In this document: one piece after another, positions 19,953 to 27,595 of the stretch
How the letters are laid out: every line of letters begins with the position of its first letter
Position numbering within the stretch: position 1 is the stretch's first letter
IMG/VR virus record: IMGVR_UViG_3300021475_000383
Coordinates: 1 to 41,345 of that record
Direction: 5' to 3' (one strand)
DNA from: a virus
DNA length: 41,345 nt
Translations under genes and position numbers: made by a program
Notes under the pieces: model-generated
The model's database searches: none
What the model was told of the DNA's origin: nothing
Seen by the model: only the letters and a program-made list of their open reading frames with translations

Positions 19953-20929
19953 TTCTTCTCCGTCCCCGGATCCGTCGTCTCCGACGGCGGCGCGTTCAGA
20001 AAACTTTCCTGGGCCATGATCTTGTCGCGCACGTTGGGCCGCGCGCGCGGGCCGCCTTCTTCTAAGGGCGGTCCCGGCGGCGCCTGCAGATCCGCCGGCA
20101 ACATCTCGGGCGTGGCCGCTTCGAGCGGAACCATTTCGAGCGCTTCTTCGCGCGACACTGCGCCGCGCAGCACGTGCGGAGCGTGGTACTTCTTCACGCG
20201 GCCCACGGTGCGCCAGTAGTACATATCGCGGCCCCAGGATTGGAAATTCCACTTTTGCGAGAGCGGGATCTGTTTTCCCTTTTCCCAGATCTGCGCGGTG
20301 TCGGCATCGAACTGGGTGAAGCTGACCGAGATCGGCTTATTGTTGCGATCCATCATCGGCAGGTACTTTTGCTGGTCGGCGTTCCACTTTTTCAGCCAGA
20401 GCACGCACCCGACGCACTTCTTATACTTGCGGCCCTTGTGATCGACCTCGTCCTCCACCCATTCGATGTCCCAGTCGTAGCCGCCCTGCTGCAGCTTGGC
20501 CGCGACGATCTCGTTCTCGATGGCTGGGCGGCCGTTGGTGAAATAGATGTACCGGATGGAGTCCGCGGGGTTGAACCCCCAGGCGCGGCCCAGCTGGATT
20601 TTCACCATGGCGGTCGCGATGGCCTGTTCCATGCTCTGGCCGTTGATGTCGCTGAACTGGCCGCTGATGGCGAACTCGCGCGCCAGCGCCCGGTCCTGCG
20701 CGAAGTTCTGGCGCGCCACCTCGGCTTCGACCAGAGCGCTGATCCAGGTTTCGCGCTTCACGTTATCCGGCATGGCCAGCAAGTGTTCGATGGTCACACG
20801 CGATCCCTGTTGCGGCTTGGCCAAATCCGTCGGAGCGGCGGGCGGCGGCGGAACGGCGAGCGCCTGTTGCGGTGGCGGTGGCGGTTCAGCGGGCGCACCT
20901 GTAGCGCCCGCGTCGATGGTCGGGTTCAT
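19949..20929 (-). CDS. RecT-like single-strand annealing protein
   Basis: Encodes 326 residues. A Pro/Ala-rich leader (about 40 residues) precedes a core with MEQAIATAMVKIQLGRAWGFNP, IRYIYFTNGRPAIENEIVAAKLQQGG and WGRDMYYWRTVGRVKKYHAPHVLRGAVSREEALEM. The last block (W..DM..WR..GR..K.Y.P.VL.G) is typical of phage RecT/Redbeta-superfamily annealases. It should coat single-stranded DNA made by the neighbouring YqaJ exonuclease and promote strand annealing. A CVGC pair lies in a middle insertion. The C-terminal end is disordered. The order exonuclease then annealase is the standard phage pair. Confidence 0.8.
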   Translation of the reverse strand: MNPTIDAGATGAPAEPPPPPQQALAVPPPPAAPTDLAKPQQGSRVTIEHLLAMPDNVKRETWISALVEAEVARQNFAQDRALAREFAISGQFSDINGQSMEQAIATAMVKIQLGRAWGFNPADSIRYIYFTNGRPAIENEIVAAKLQQGGYDWDIEWVEDEVDHKGRKYKKCVGCVLWLKKWNADQQKYLPMMDRNNKPISVSFTQFDADTAQIWEKGKQIPLSQKWNFQSWGRDMYYWRTVGRVKKYHAPHVLRGAVSREEALEMVPLEAATPEMLPADLQAPPGPPLEEGGPRARPNVRDKIMAQESFLNAPPSETTDPGTEKK

Positions 20930-20954
20930 AAGTCCAATCTCCTTTTGGTTTCAG

Positions 20955-21935
20955 TTACGCGGCGTCGGCTTCCTCGCCGCGCAGATCATCATGCTCGAAG
21001 CGGATCTTGCGATAGCCCGGCTTCGGGCGCGTGTAGAATTGCTCCAACTCCTCGCGCTTATCTTTGTCTTTCACGTACTCGTTGAGAAGGCCGCGCGCCA
21101 TGCTTTCCCAATCCGTCACCGTCGAATCCTTGATGCGCCGCCAGGTGAATTTACCATTCGGCCATACCAACCCCTCTTTGTCCGCAATGGCGGCCTTGAT
21201 CAAGTTCTCCAGTTTCTCGCGATGCTCCTTCAGCGCGGCCTGTTCGAAGCGCACCTGGGCGTACTCGGTGAGCATCAGGATCTCTGCCTCGGTGGCATAG
21301 CGCAGATCGGGCCGCTTGTGGCGCGGAAACGTCGTCTGCAGCCAGCGCGCGGCGGCGGGGCTGCTGCCCATCTCGGGCCGGTCGTCGCCCAGGATATAGC
21401 GCTGGTGCCATTCCGAGATCCGCAGCAGCATCTGGCGCTCTGCGACGGCGTCCAGGCGCTCGACCGGAATGATCCGAAGCTCGTCGCCGACCATAGCCGC
21501 GATGTCCCACACCGGGTAGTCCATGGCCGCCATGTAATAGTAAGCCTGGACCTGGATGTATTCCGGCACTTCACCCGCCATCGTGCCCCAATTGCGCCGC
21601 TGGTCCCAGGCCACCAGCTTGGCATCCACGCCGCGCCGCTCGCCGCGCACCAGGCCGTCCGGGGTGTAGATCATCCATGGACGCTCTTTGTCCTGCAGCG
21701 TCTGGTTGAAGTACTCCACATCGCGCCGGGTTCGATGAGCGTAGAACTTGAGGATGGCCTCTTCAAAAAAACGGCCGGCGATCATCCGCTCCGTTGGCTC
21801 CTGGTCGGCGACGGCGTCTTTCTTGCGCGCCCAGACGCTGAACTCATCGAGATAGGGATGGCACCCGAAGAGCGCAGCGGCCTCGCTGCCGCCGATGCCC
21901 ATGCGCCGCACGTTTGGATCGATGCTCATTGCCAT
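20955..21935 (-). CDS. YqaJ/lambda-exonuclease family recombination nuclease
   Basis: Encodes 326 residues. It starts with the family signature GIGGSEAAALFG, then GRFFEEAILKFY, TPDGLVRG (Asp93), GVDAKLVAW (Asp104, Lys106) and EVPEYIQVQAYYYM, i.e. the PD-(D/E)XK active-site blocks in the right order. The usual second acidic residue is Asp here rather than Glu. The last third is helical (YAQVRFEQAALKEHREKLENLIKAAIAD), a common extension. It degrades 5' ends of duplex DNA to give single strands for the RecT-like partner. Its start overlaps the upstream gene by 10 bases. Confidence 0.9.
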   Translation of the reverse strand: MAMSIDPNVRRMGIGGSEAAALFGCHPYLDEFSVWARKKDAVADQEPTERMIAGRFFEEAILKFYAHRTRRDVEYFNQTLQDKERPWMIYTPDGLVRGERRGVDAKLVAWDQRRNWGTMAGEVPEYIQVQAYYYMAAMDYPVWDIAAMVGDELRIIPVERLDAVAERQMLLRISEWHQRYILGDDRPEMGSSPAAARWLQTTFPRHKRPDLRYATEAEILMLTEYAQVRFEQAALKEHREKLENLIKAAIADKEGLVWPNGKFTWRRIKDSTVTDWESMARGLLNEYVKDKDKREELEQFYTRPKPGYRKIRFEHDDLRGEEADAA

Positions 21936-22102
21936 TTACTCGCTCTCAGCCGTTCCGATTCCAGCAGTTGCCAGTAGTGCCACGCGCACGGGACGCACAC
22001 CCAGAAGTGATCGAAGAAACGCACGCCGCGCCGCGCGTGGCAGCGGTCGCACCGGGCGGCGGCCTGCGCGTTGGCGATGATGGGTTCGGAAAGCGTGGCC
22101 AT
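21926..22102 (-). CDS. Small zinc-ribbon protein
   Basis: Encodes 58 residues from the ATG at 22102. CDRC at residues 18-21 and CVPC at 36-39 flank RGVRFFDHFW, a compact zinc ribbon; WHYWQLLESERLR follows as a helix. Its stop overlaps the exonuclease start. It is absent from simple long-ORF lists because another frame is open on the same strand. A DNA-binding or partner role for the recombination pair is possible. Confidence 0.65.
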   Translation of the reverse strand: MATLSEPIIANAQAAARCDRCHARRGVRFFDHFWVCVPCAWHYWQLLESERLRASKWQ

Positions 22103-22108
22103 AACGTG

Positions 22109-22348
22109 TCACTTCCGGGATTTACCGTTGCGGGTTGCCTGCGCCCTGGCGGCTGGCTTGCGCGGTGTCGACTCGCCGTATTCATACGTGTCCATCATGT
22201 GTTGCAGCGCCTTCTGCAGAGAGCAGGAGGTCCAACCCATCTTTCGTCCGATGTCTTTTGCGATGGAATGAAATTGCTCCAGAGACTTGGTCACCATCTC
22301 CAAATTGACGTGTCTGGTTTCCGTTTCAGGACTTGCCGTCGCTCGCAT
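22109..22348 (-). CDS. First gene of the early left operon, possible small DNA-binding regulator
   Basis: Encodes 79 residues. The ATG at 22348 lies five bases after GAGGAG; an in-frame GTG at 22354 would lie inside that site. The middle part (RHVNLEMVTKSLEQFHSIAKDIGRKMGW ... SLQKALQHMMDTYE) is a strand followed by two helices and could be ribbon-helix-helix-like. The tail is basic (RKPAARAQATRNGKSRK). It is the first gene behind the leftward promoter, the place of a Cro- or N-like regulator. Assignment inferred from position. Confidence 0.55.
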   Translation of the reverse strand: MRATASPETETRHVNLEMVTKSLEQFHSIAKDIGRKMGWTSCSLQKALQHMMDTYEYGESTPRKPAARAQATRNGKSRK

Positions 22349-22458
22349 ACACACTCCTCGCCATGTGGAGTTTCCGAGGCTATAAAGTTTGTCGATGGCC
22401 TTTCAAACGCTGCTTTCTGCTTGCCGCCGCGTTCGGCCATCCCCGTTGAGTGACTCCG

Positions 22459-22487
22459 AATATAACCCCACTCAGTGATAAGGTCAA
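22459..22487 (-). promoter_or_regulatory. Leftward sigma70-type early promoter
   Basis: On the minus strand TTGACC (22487-22482), 17 bases, then TATATT (22464-22459): four or more matches in each hexamer and ideal spacing. It is about 110 bases ahead of the first early gene. The spacer contains CACTGAGTG, a short palindrome related to the ACTAAG motif next to it, so repressor binding would block it. Confidence 0.75.
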
Positions 22488-22515
22488 TATGCGAAAAATA
22501 AGGGTAAATCGTTTG

Positions 22516-22548
22516 GGCTTAGTGTTTTACTAAGTAATTCACTAAGCC
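22516..22548. promoter_or_regulatory. 33-bp dyad operator
   Basis: GGCTTAGTG at 22516-22524 is the exact inverse of CACTAAGCC at 22540-22548. An inner palindrome TTACTAAGTAA (22527-22537) shares the same centre at 22532. Symmetric positions match at all but two base pairs per side. It is a strong candidate binding site for the divergently encoded Xre protein. Confidence 0.75.
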
Positions 22549-22562
22549 TTACACTAAGTCAA
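22529..22562. repeat. Three ACTAAG repeats, 12-base period
   Basis: ACTAAG at 22529, 22541 and 22553. The last is part of CACTAAGTCAA, repeated exactly at 1119-1129. The 12-base period would place a protein on nearly the same face of the helix. Confidence 0.75.
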
Positions 22563-22570
22563 TTGAATGA

Positions 22571-22587
22571 CCGCCGGGTAGCGGCGG
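22571..22587. terminator. Small GC hairpin
   Basis: CCGCCG and CGGCGG enclose GGTAG. On the plus strand a GGGGTGTTTCT stretch follows, weakly T-rich. It could end transcripts that run leftward through the repressor gene or shape the operator region. Weak evidence. Confidence 0.3.
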
Positions 22588-22834
22588 CGGGGTGTTTCTA
22601 TTCCTGATAAACCCTTCGTTCTCAACCGGTTCCCATGGATCGCCCGACCCGGCTTATAGGGGTCATCCAAGGTGGACAACCGGCGTTCCGGTACGATCAT
22701 GGTCGCGCTGCAATATTTATTTTTGGCCGAGCGTGAGGAAACCCACGGAAGGGCCAGGGGTTCCCTGTGACATTGCACACCTGTACCGTGGCCCGTGGCA
22801 ATCCGAGCGCTTGCCTTTTACGATTGTAAGCGGA

Positions 22835-23110
22835 ATGGACAAGGACACCGAACGAGCGGCTATCCGGCTGGCCTACGGTTACACCCTGCGCTCCCTGCGC
22901 AAGCGCATCGGCCTGGCCCAGGAACGGATGGCGCTCGAAGCGCACGCCGACCGGGCTTATGTCAGCGGGCTGGAACGCGGCCTGCATACGCCCACGCTCG
23001 AAACCGTGATCCGATTTCTGCCGTTCCTCAAGGTTTCGTTTCCCGAGTTCGCCGTCGAGTACGACAAGTGCCTGCGGCGCGCCCGCCGGGAGACGAAGAA
23101 GAACGGCTAA
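22835..23110 (+). CDS. Xre-family helix-turn-helix regulator (candidate lysogeny repressor)
   Basis: Encodes 91 residues from the ATG at 22835. Residues about 16-65 form the Xre helix-turn-helix: LRSLRKRIGLAQERMALEAHADRAYVSGLERGLHTPTLETVIR, with the family's S-x-x-E-R-G turn. The tail is basic and there is no peptidase domain for RecA-induced cleavage. It is the only rightward gene in the window and faces the early promoter across the operator region. Its last 4 bases overlap the end of the late operon. No clear ribosome binding site stands before the ATG, so weak expression or another start is possible. Confidence 0.8.
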   Translation: MDKDTERAAIRLAYGYTLRSLRKRIGLAQERMALEAHADRAYVSGLERGLHTPTLETVIRFLPFLKVSFPEFAVEYDKCLRRARRETKKNG

Positions 23111-23394
23111 AGCATCTTCTGGACGACGGCCTCGACCGACCCCTGGAGGGCATCGTCGGTGATTTCCGCGCCTGCGGCCTGGACGGCTCCGTCCATCACG
23201 GTCGGCGGCTGGACTTGTTGCGCCGCCATATCCGGTACTGCATTGGTCTGGGTAGCCCAGCGCAGGCGCGTGTTGTGCGCGGGCGTGGTATTCGGCTCGT
23301 TGAGAATCGAGTCGGCGAATTTCAGGCAAGCCACTTTGATGCGGCCCCGGAAATCCGGGTCCGTCATGAGGGCTGCGCTTTCGATGTAGGTCAT
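23107..23394 (-). CDS. Small conserved phage protein at the end of the tail operon
   Basis: Encodes 95 residues. It begins MTYIESAALMTDPDFRGRIKVACLKFADSI with TPAHNTRLRWA after it. This YxESAALxxDPxFRxRVKVA pattern occurs in many siphophages near tail fibre genes, always without known function. The C-terminal end is Ala/Gln-rich and acidic. It follows the fibre gene by 20 bases and meets the repressor gene tail to tail. Confidence 0.7.
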   Translation of the reverse strand: MTYIESAALMTDPDFRGRIKVACLKFADSILNEPNTTPAHNTRLRWATQTNAVPDMAAQQVQPPTVMDGAVQAAGAEITDDALQGSVEAVVQKML

Positions 23395-23414
23395 ATAGGA
23401 GTAACCTCTCTTAT

Positions 23415-26400
23415 TTATGGTGCCGTGGTCAGCGTGGTGCTGAAGATGTGAAGCGTGCCGTTCGAGAACCGCACCCAGAAGGTTGCATAGTTCCCGGCCT
23501 CATTGACGGTGAAGCCGCAAGTGTTGTTCGGCATGTTCGGGTTGCTGGTGTAGACGGGGCAGTTCAGAGCCGGAACCTGTAGCGCGGCCGCACCCCCGTA
23601 AATGGTCCCGCCGACGATGAGATTTGCGCCTGCGTTGACCGCGCCCCCGGAGGGATTGAGATACAACGTCGAGCCGCCGCTGTTGCTCAAACTCTGGATC
23701 ACCCCGTTGAAGGTCACGTTCCCGTCGTAGTAATAGCCGAGCGAGACTTGGTAGCCTGCGTTGTTCCCCTGCTCGCAGACAGTAAGCTGACTTGCGCCTG
23801 CAAAGGTGGTTTGGTTCGCGCTGACAATCGAGAGGGCGGAGCGAGGCGCTGACGTGCCGATGCCGATATTCCCGCCGAGCGGATTTAGCACCAATTGCCG
23901 CGCGATGGCACCATTGAAGTCTCTGGCTTGCATCCACATTGCCAGAGAGCCGCTTGGATAGCCGCCAATTTCCAAACCGATATTTACGTTGTTGCCGACA
24001 AACGCCGCGATGCCAGCCGGAGCCGTATAGGTCAAGGTTGGAGGCTGCAAGGCGTTGAGGACCATCAGCGAGTCTACTGGGGCAAGGGCTGGTATTCCCG
24101 GCCCCACCATAACAGTGCCGCCTGGGACGATGGCCATGCGTGGATTTGGCGTCCCAGACAGGCCAGTGCGGAACCAGATGTCTCCGTTGCTATCCGTGCC
24201 TATACCTGCCCAGTTCCCAGCGCTGTTGTTGTACAGAATGACACCGGCATCAGTTGGCGCTGGCGCAGCGAGGGGGCCGACGGCGGTTCCAAAAGTGCTT
24301 CCCTTGGCGCTAGTGACAAAGGGGCCGGTAGCGCTGACTGTCCCGGCTACGTTGATGCTCCCCGTTACGGTGACACCCCCTCCCGTCAGGATCCGCATCC
24401 GCTCTGCCCAAGCCCCGCCATAAGTAGAAAACACAAAATCATTTGTATCAGCACCTCCCGGTACACCTGTCCCCATTGCAACCGCATTGGTTCCAGCAGC
24501 ATTCCAGAATTGCTGATCAGTCGGAACGCCGGTTCCGGCTTGAAAGTACATAAGACCGGCAGATCCAGCGAATCGCGCTATAGTCGCAGTCGAACTACTT
24601 ACATCTAAGCGATACGCTGGCGTCACTCCAATGCCGACGTTGCCCGCTGCCGTGATTCGCATCCGCTCCGTAGGCGTTCCCGCGCTCCAGGTGGTGAACG
24701 TCATCGCACCCGAATTGATTGCGCCGTCGAGCAATCCGAAGATCGAGGCGACTCGCTTTTCCGGTCCCGTGTTGGCGTAGTTGGCGAAAAGAATAGCGCC
24801 CACCGCAAACCCCAGCGTCGTAGTGTTGCCGCAAGTGGTGATTTCCCCGCGCAGGGCACTCACCGTCGTCGGACCCACGATCAGATGGGAAGCCACGTTG
24901 CCATCCGGCGTGACCGTCGCATCGTTCCCCACGCCGATCATCCCCGCGCTGTAGAGGGTGAAGGTCGCGGCGTTAATGTTGCTCGTCCACGGAGTCTGCG
25001 CCGCCGCTGCCGGTGCCCCGGTAATCTTCGACCACGCCAGCGAGGTGATCCAGGCCGGGTCGGCATAGCCCTGCGTCTGATCCACCGCGTGAGTCACCTG
25101 AGCCGCCGTGTAATCGCCCGCCACTGCAACCACCGCGCCCGTGCGCGTGAAGACGCTAGTGACCGGCGAGGAAGCCGACGTGTATGCCGTGGTCTGCGTG
25201 GTGCCGTCAGGGAAGGTGAAGCCGCCCGATCCGCTCTTGACCCCGCCGTTCACCTGGAGCATGTGCGTGCCATCATCCGTCACGGTGCCGATAAGCACGT
25301 GGCCCGCGACGAGGCGCATCACCTCCGATGCGCTGGCGAAGAGAGCTAGCTTAGTGCTCGACTCCACGGTCGTCAGGCCAGCCAGCGCGGGCGTAGCGGC
25401 ATAGCCGGTGCCGTAGGATCGCATGTGCAGGTAGTCGGCAATATCGTTGACCACGGACATCGATGCAAGTGCCGGCGCAGCGTTGATAATCGTCTTCACG
25501 CCCTCCTCGGTGGCCGATGGCTGTATGAGGATTCGGGCCGTCGCGGCGGCGGAAGTGATATTCACGCCGATGCTCTTGACGAAATTCAGGCTCCAGAGCG
25601 CGGCGTTGATATCGCTCTGCCACGGCGTCTGCGATCCCGCGCCGCCGCCCGCTGGCGTCGTCCACGCCATGCCGAGCAACTGGGAGTTGTCCGCTGTGAG
25701 CACCTGGCCGTTTGCACCCACGGGAAGCGCCTGCGGGGGTGCCGACGCGCCGCGCACGATCAGATCGCCCTTGGCTGTGGTCGGGTCCACCAAACCGCCG
25801 CCAGAACCGGTGCCGCTCGAAGCTACCGTGAGATTAATCCGGTTGTCGGTGGGGTCGTCCGCAATCGTCATCGCGACACCAGCGCCATTCACAAAGTTGA
25901 TGGCGTGGCGCGTGCCGATATTGGTCCCGCCGAGGAGCACCTGGATTTGCTGGTTGGTCGTATCGGAGACCACGGAGAGCGTCCGATCCGCACTCAGATT
26001 GCCGCCGCCGGTCAGCCCGGTGCTGGTGTTGATGTTCCGCGTGTTGGCGACTGCGTTGGTCACCATCGCCACCGTATAATCGCCCGTCTGGGCCACGACC
26101 GCGCCGCTCCTGCCGAACACGGTGGTCACTGCAACCGTGCCCCACCTCATTCCCGCCGCTTGCGTGCTGTCGGCGGTCAGGATCGATCCGTCCGCTCCGA
26201 CCGGCAGGCGCGTGGTGGTGGCGGCGTGTACGATGAGGTCGCCCGCCGCCAGGGTCGGATCGAGCATGAAGGCCGGCGGATTGGTGATCTTCGCCCACGG
26301 CAGGGTGGCGATCCACGGCGGGTTGTTGTAGCTGATCGTGGAGTCGACAGCATTGGTGACCTGGGATGCTGAATAGTCGCCACTCGCAGCCACTACCGCG

Positions 26401-27221
26401 CCGGTGCGCGTGAACACGCTGGTCACTGCGCCCGCGCCCGAAGCCGCCGCCCACTTCACGCCGAGGGCTTGAGTCGAATCGGCAGTGAGCACCTGTCCAT
26501 CCGCGCCCACGGCGAGACGATTAGGCGCGGCCAAGCCACGGACGATCACGTCGCCTTTGGTGGTGGTCGGATCGACCATCCCGCCAGCGCCGCCGGTCGA
26601 TGAGATGGTGACATCGACGCGGTTGCTGCCGGGGTTGTCCACGACGCCCACTGTTACGTTGGCCCCGTTGACGAAGTTAATCGCGTGGCGGGTGCCCGTG
26701 AGGGCGGCGCCTGCGAGCACCTGAACCTGCTGGTTGACCGAATCGGGCACGGCCGCGAGATTCAGGTCGGCGGTGAGAGCGCCGCCGCCAGACAGGCCCA
26801 GGCCCGTATTGACTCTCCGGGTCGACAGCACCCCCGTCGCGCCGGTAACGTCGGCGGGCGTGAGCGTGATCGCGCCGGTCCTGCCGAAGACGCTGGTAAC
26901 CAGAGCGGTGAGCGTGATGTCGGAAGTCAGCGGGCCGCCGCCCGACATACCAACCCCAGCGATGACCTGGCGCGCCTGGGGAACATAGAAAGCGGCGTAA
27001 TCCGTCGCCAGCGCCACCACATCGCCGCTGCGTGTAAAGACGCTGGTGACCGCCGAGCCAGTGCCAAGGCCCGAGACTCCCTCCAGCACCACGTTGGAAA
27101 GTTTGTAGCCGCCACCGTTCACATCGCCGCCCCAGGCCACATCGTCCTGGTGCAACTTGTTTAAATCGTCCGAGTGCAGGCGGTCGGACGGCTGATAGTT
27201 CCCCGGACTCTGCCAAGGCAT
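23415..27221 (-). CDS. Long modular tail fibre protein
   Basis: Encodes 1268 residues. It begins with a short attachment-like segment (SPGNYQPSDRLHSDDLNKLHQDD). Three kinds of module then repeat: VTSVFxRxGAVV..GDY..xQV (five copies), P(T/L)xxGDxIV...LPVGADGQVLTADSTQ (three) and NQQxQVL.G..xGTRHAINFVNGA (two). The last third holds ERMRI-type blocks (TERMRITAAGNVGIGVTP), typical of fibre shafts, and ends NYATFWVRFSNGTLHIF, with no S74 chaperone domain visible. It should bind the host surface as a trimer. AAAGGAG precedes the ATG. Confidence 0.8.
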   Translation of the reverse strand: MPWQSPGNYQPSDRLHSDDLNKLHQDDVAWGGDVNGGGYKLSNVVLEGVSGLGTGSAVTSVFTRSGDVVALATDYAAFYVPQARQVIAGVGMSGGGPLTSDITLTALVTSVFGRTGAITLTPADVTGATGVLSTRRVNTGLGLSGGGALTADLNLAAVPDSVNQQVQVLAGAALTGTRHAINFVNGANVTVGVVDNPGSNRVDVTISSTGGAGGMVDPTTTKGDVIVRGLAAPNRLAVGADGQVLTADSTQALGVKWAAASGAGAVTSVFTRTGAVVAASGDYSASQVTNAVDSTISYNNPPWIATLPWAKITNPPAFMLDPTLAAGDLIVHAATTTRLPVGADGSILTADSTQAAGMRWGTVAVTTVFGRSGAVVAQTGDYTVAMVTNAVANTRNINTSTGLTGGGNLSADRTLSVVSDTTNQQIQVLLGGTNIGTRHAINFVNGAGVAMTIADDPTDNRINLTVASSGTGSGGGLVDPTTAKGDLIVRGASAPPQALPVGANGQVLTADNSQLLGMAWTTPAGGGAGSQTPWQSDINAALWSLNFVKSIGVNITSAAATARILIQPSATEEGVKTIINAAPALASMSVVNDIADYLHMRSYGTGYAATPALAGLTTVESSTKLALFASASEVMRLVAGHVLIGTVTDDGTHMLQVNGGVKSGSGGFTFPDGTTQTTAYTSASSPVTSVFTRTGAVVAVAGDYTAAQVTHAVDQTQGYADPAWITSLAWSKITGAPAAAAQTPWTSNINAATFTLYSAGMIGVGNDATVTPDGNVASHLIVGPTTVSALRGEITTCGNTTTLGFAVGAILFANYANTGPEKRVASIFGLLDGAINSGAMTFTTWSAGTPTERMRITAAGNVGIGVTPAYRLDVSSSTATIARFAGSAGLMYFQAGTGVPTDQQFWNAAGTNAVAMGTGVPGGADTNDFVFSTYGGAWAERMRILTGGGVTVTGSINVAGTVSATGPFVTSAKGSTFGTAVGPLAAPAPTDAGVILYNNSAGNWAGIGTDSNGDIWFRTGLSGTPNPRMAIVPGGTVMVGPGIPALAPVDSLMVLNALQPPTLTYTAPAGIAAFVGNNVNIGLEIGGYPSGSLAMWMQARDFNGAIARQLVLNPLGGNIGIGTSAPRSALSIVSANQTTFAGASQLTVCEQGNNAGYQVSLGYYYDGNVTFNGVIQSLSNSGGSTLYLNPSGGAVNAGANLIVGGTIYGGAAALQVPALNCPVYTSNPNMPNNTCGFTVNEAGNYATFWVRFSNGTLHIFSTTLTTAP

Positions 27222-27225
27222 GAAG

Positions 27226-27582
27226 TTACTCCTTTACGATGTCGCTTGCCGGTCCATTCACGCGCTCCACCACTTTGAGGCCGTCGGCTGGCAGCGGCGA
27301 TGCAGGCGCCGGCGGCAGGTTCAGTTGCGGCATGGGTTCCGGCAGCGTCACGATCAGCGCACCGTTCTGCGCGCGCGCGTTCTGAAACTGCTCTACGCCG
27401 CGCGTCGATAACGCCTGGCGAATGAAGGACCGCTGCCGCTCCGCAGCGTTGTCCAGATTCTTGCGCGCCTGTTCCATATCGAGCGAGAGCGCACCGACCG
27501 CCGCCAGCGCCTGGGTGCGCTCCTGGTCGATCTGCATGAGCATCGCGTTTTCCTTCTGATCCAGGTTGTAAGTCTTTTCCAT
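27226..27582 (-). CDS. Small coiled-coil protein between the fibre genes
   Basis: Encodes 118 residues from the ATG at 27582, eight bases after AAGGAG. Residues about 5-60 are a coiled coil (ENAMLMQIDQERTQALAAVGALSLDMEQARKNLDNAAERQRSFIRQAL). The end is proline-rich (LPEPMPQLNLPPAPASPLP). Position and size would suit a fibre connector or assembly chaperone, or a small virion protein. No family recognised. Confidence 0.65.
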   Translation of the reverse strand: MEKTYNLDQKENAMLMQIDQERTQALAAVGALSLDMEQARKNLDNAAERQRSFIRQALSTRGVEQFQNARAQNGALIVTLPEPMPQLNLPPAPASPLPADGLKVVERVNGPASDIVKE

Positions 27583-27595
27583 AGGTGAAGCTCCT

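Larger units (their letters stand above)
22349..22834. other. Control region between the early left operon and the repressor gene
   Basis: About 490 bases without a convincing gene. From left to right it holds the leftward promoter (22459-22487), the dyad operator (22516-22548) with tandem ACTAAG repeats to 22562, a small GC hairpin (22571-22587), and an AT-rich patch (CAATATTTATTTTT near 22712) that may belong to the rightward repressor promoter. The rightward frame open from 22592 has no ribosome binding site and an odd composition. Confidence 0.6.

Noticed and set aside
20547-21977. 476-codon rightward frame opposite the exonuclease and RecT-like genes
   Set aside because: Antisense shadow. 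Both opposite genes have clear families and motifs.
22592-22834. 81-residue N-terminal extension of the Xre protein
   Set aside because: Composition is unlike a regulator (Ser/Pro/Trp-rich), it spans the likely promoter region and it has no ribosome binding site. The ATG at 22835 fits the family length.
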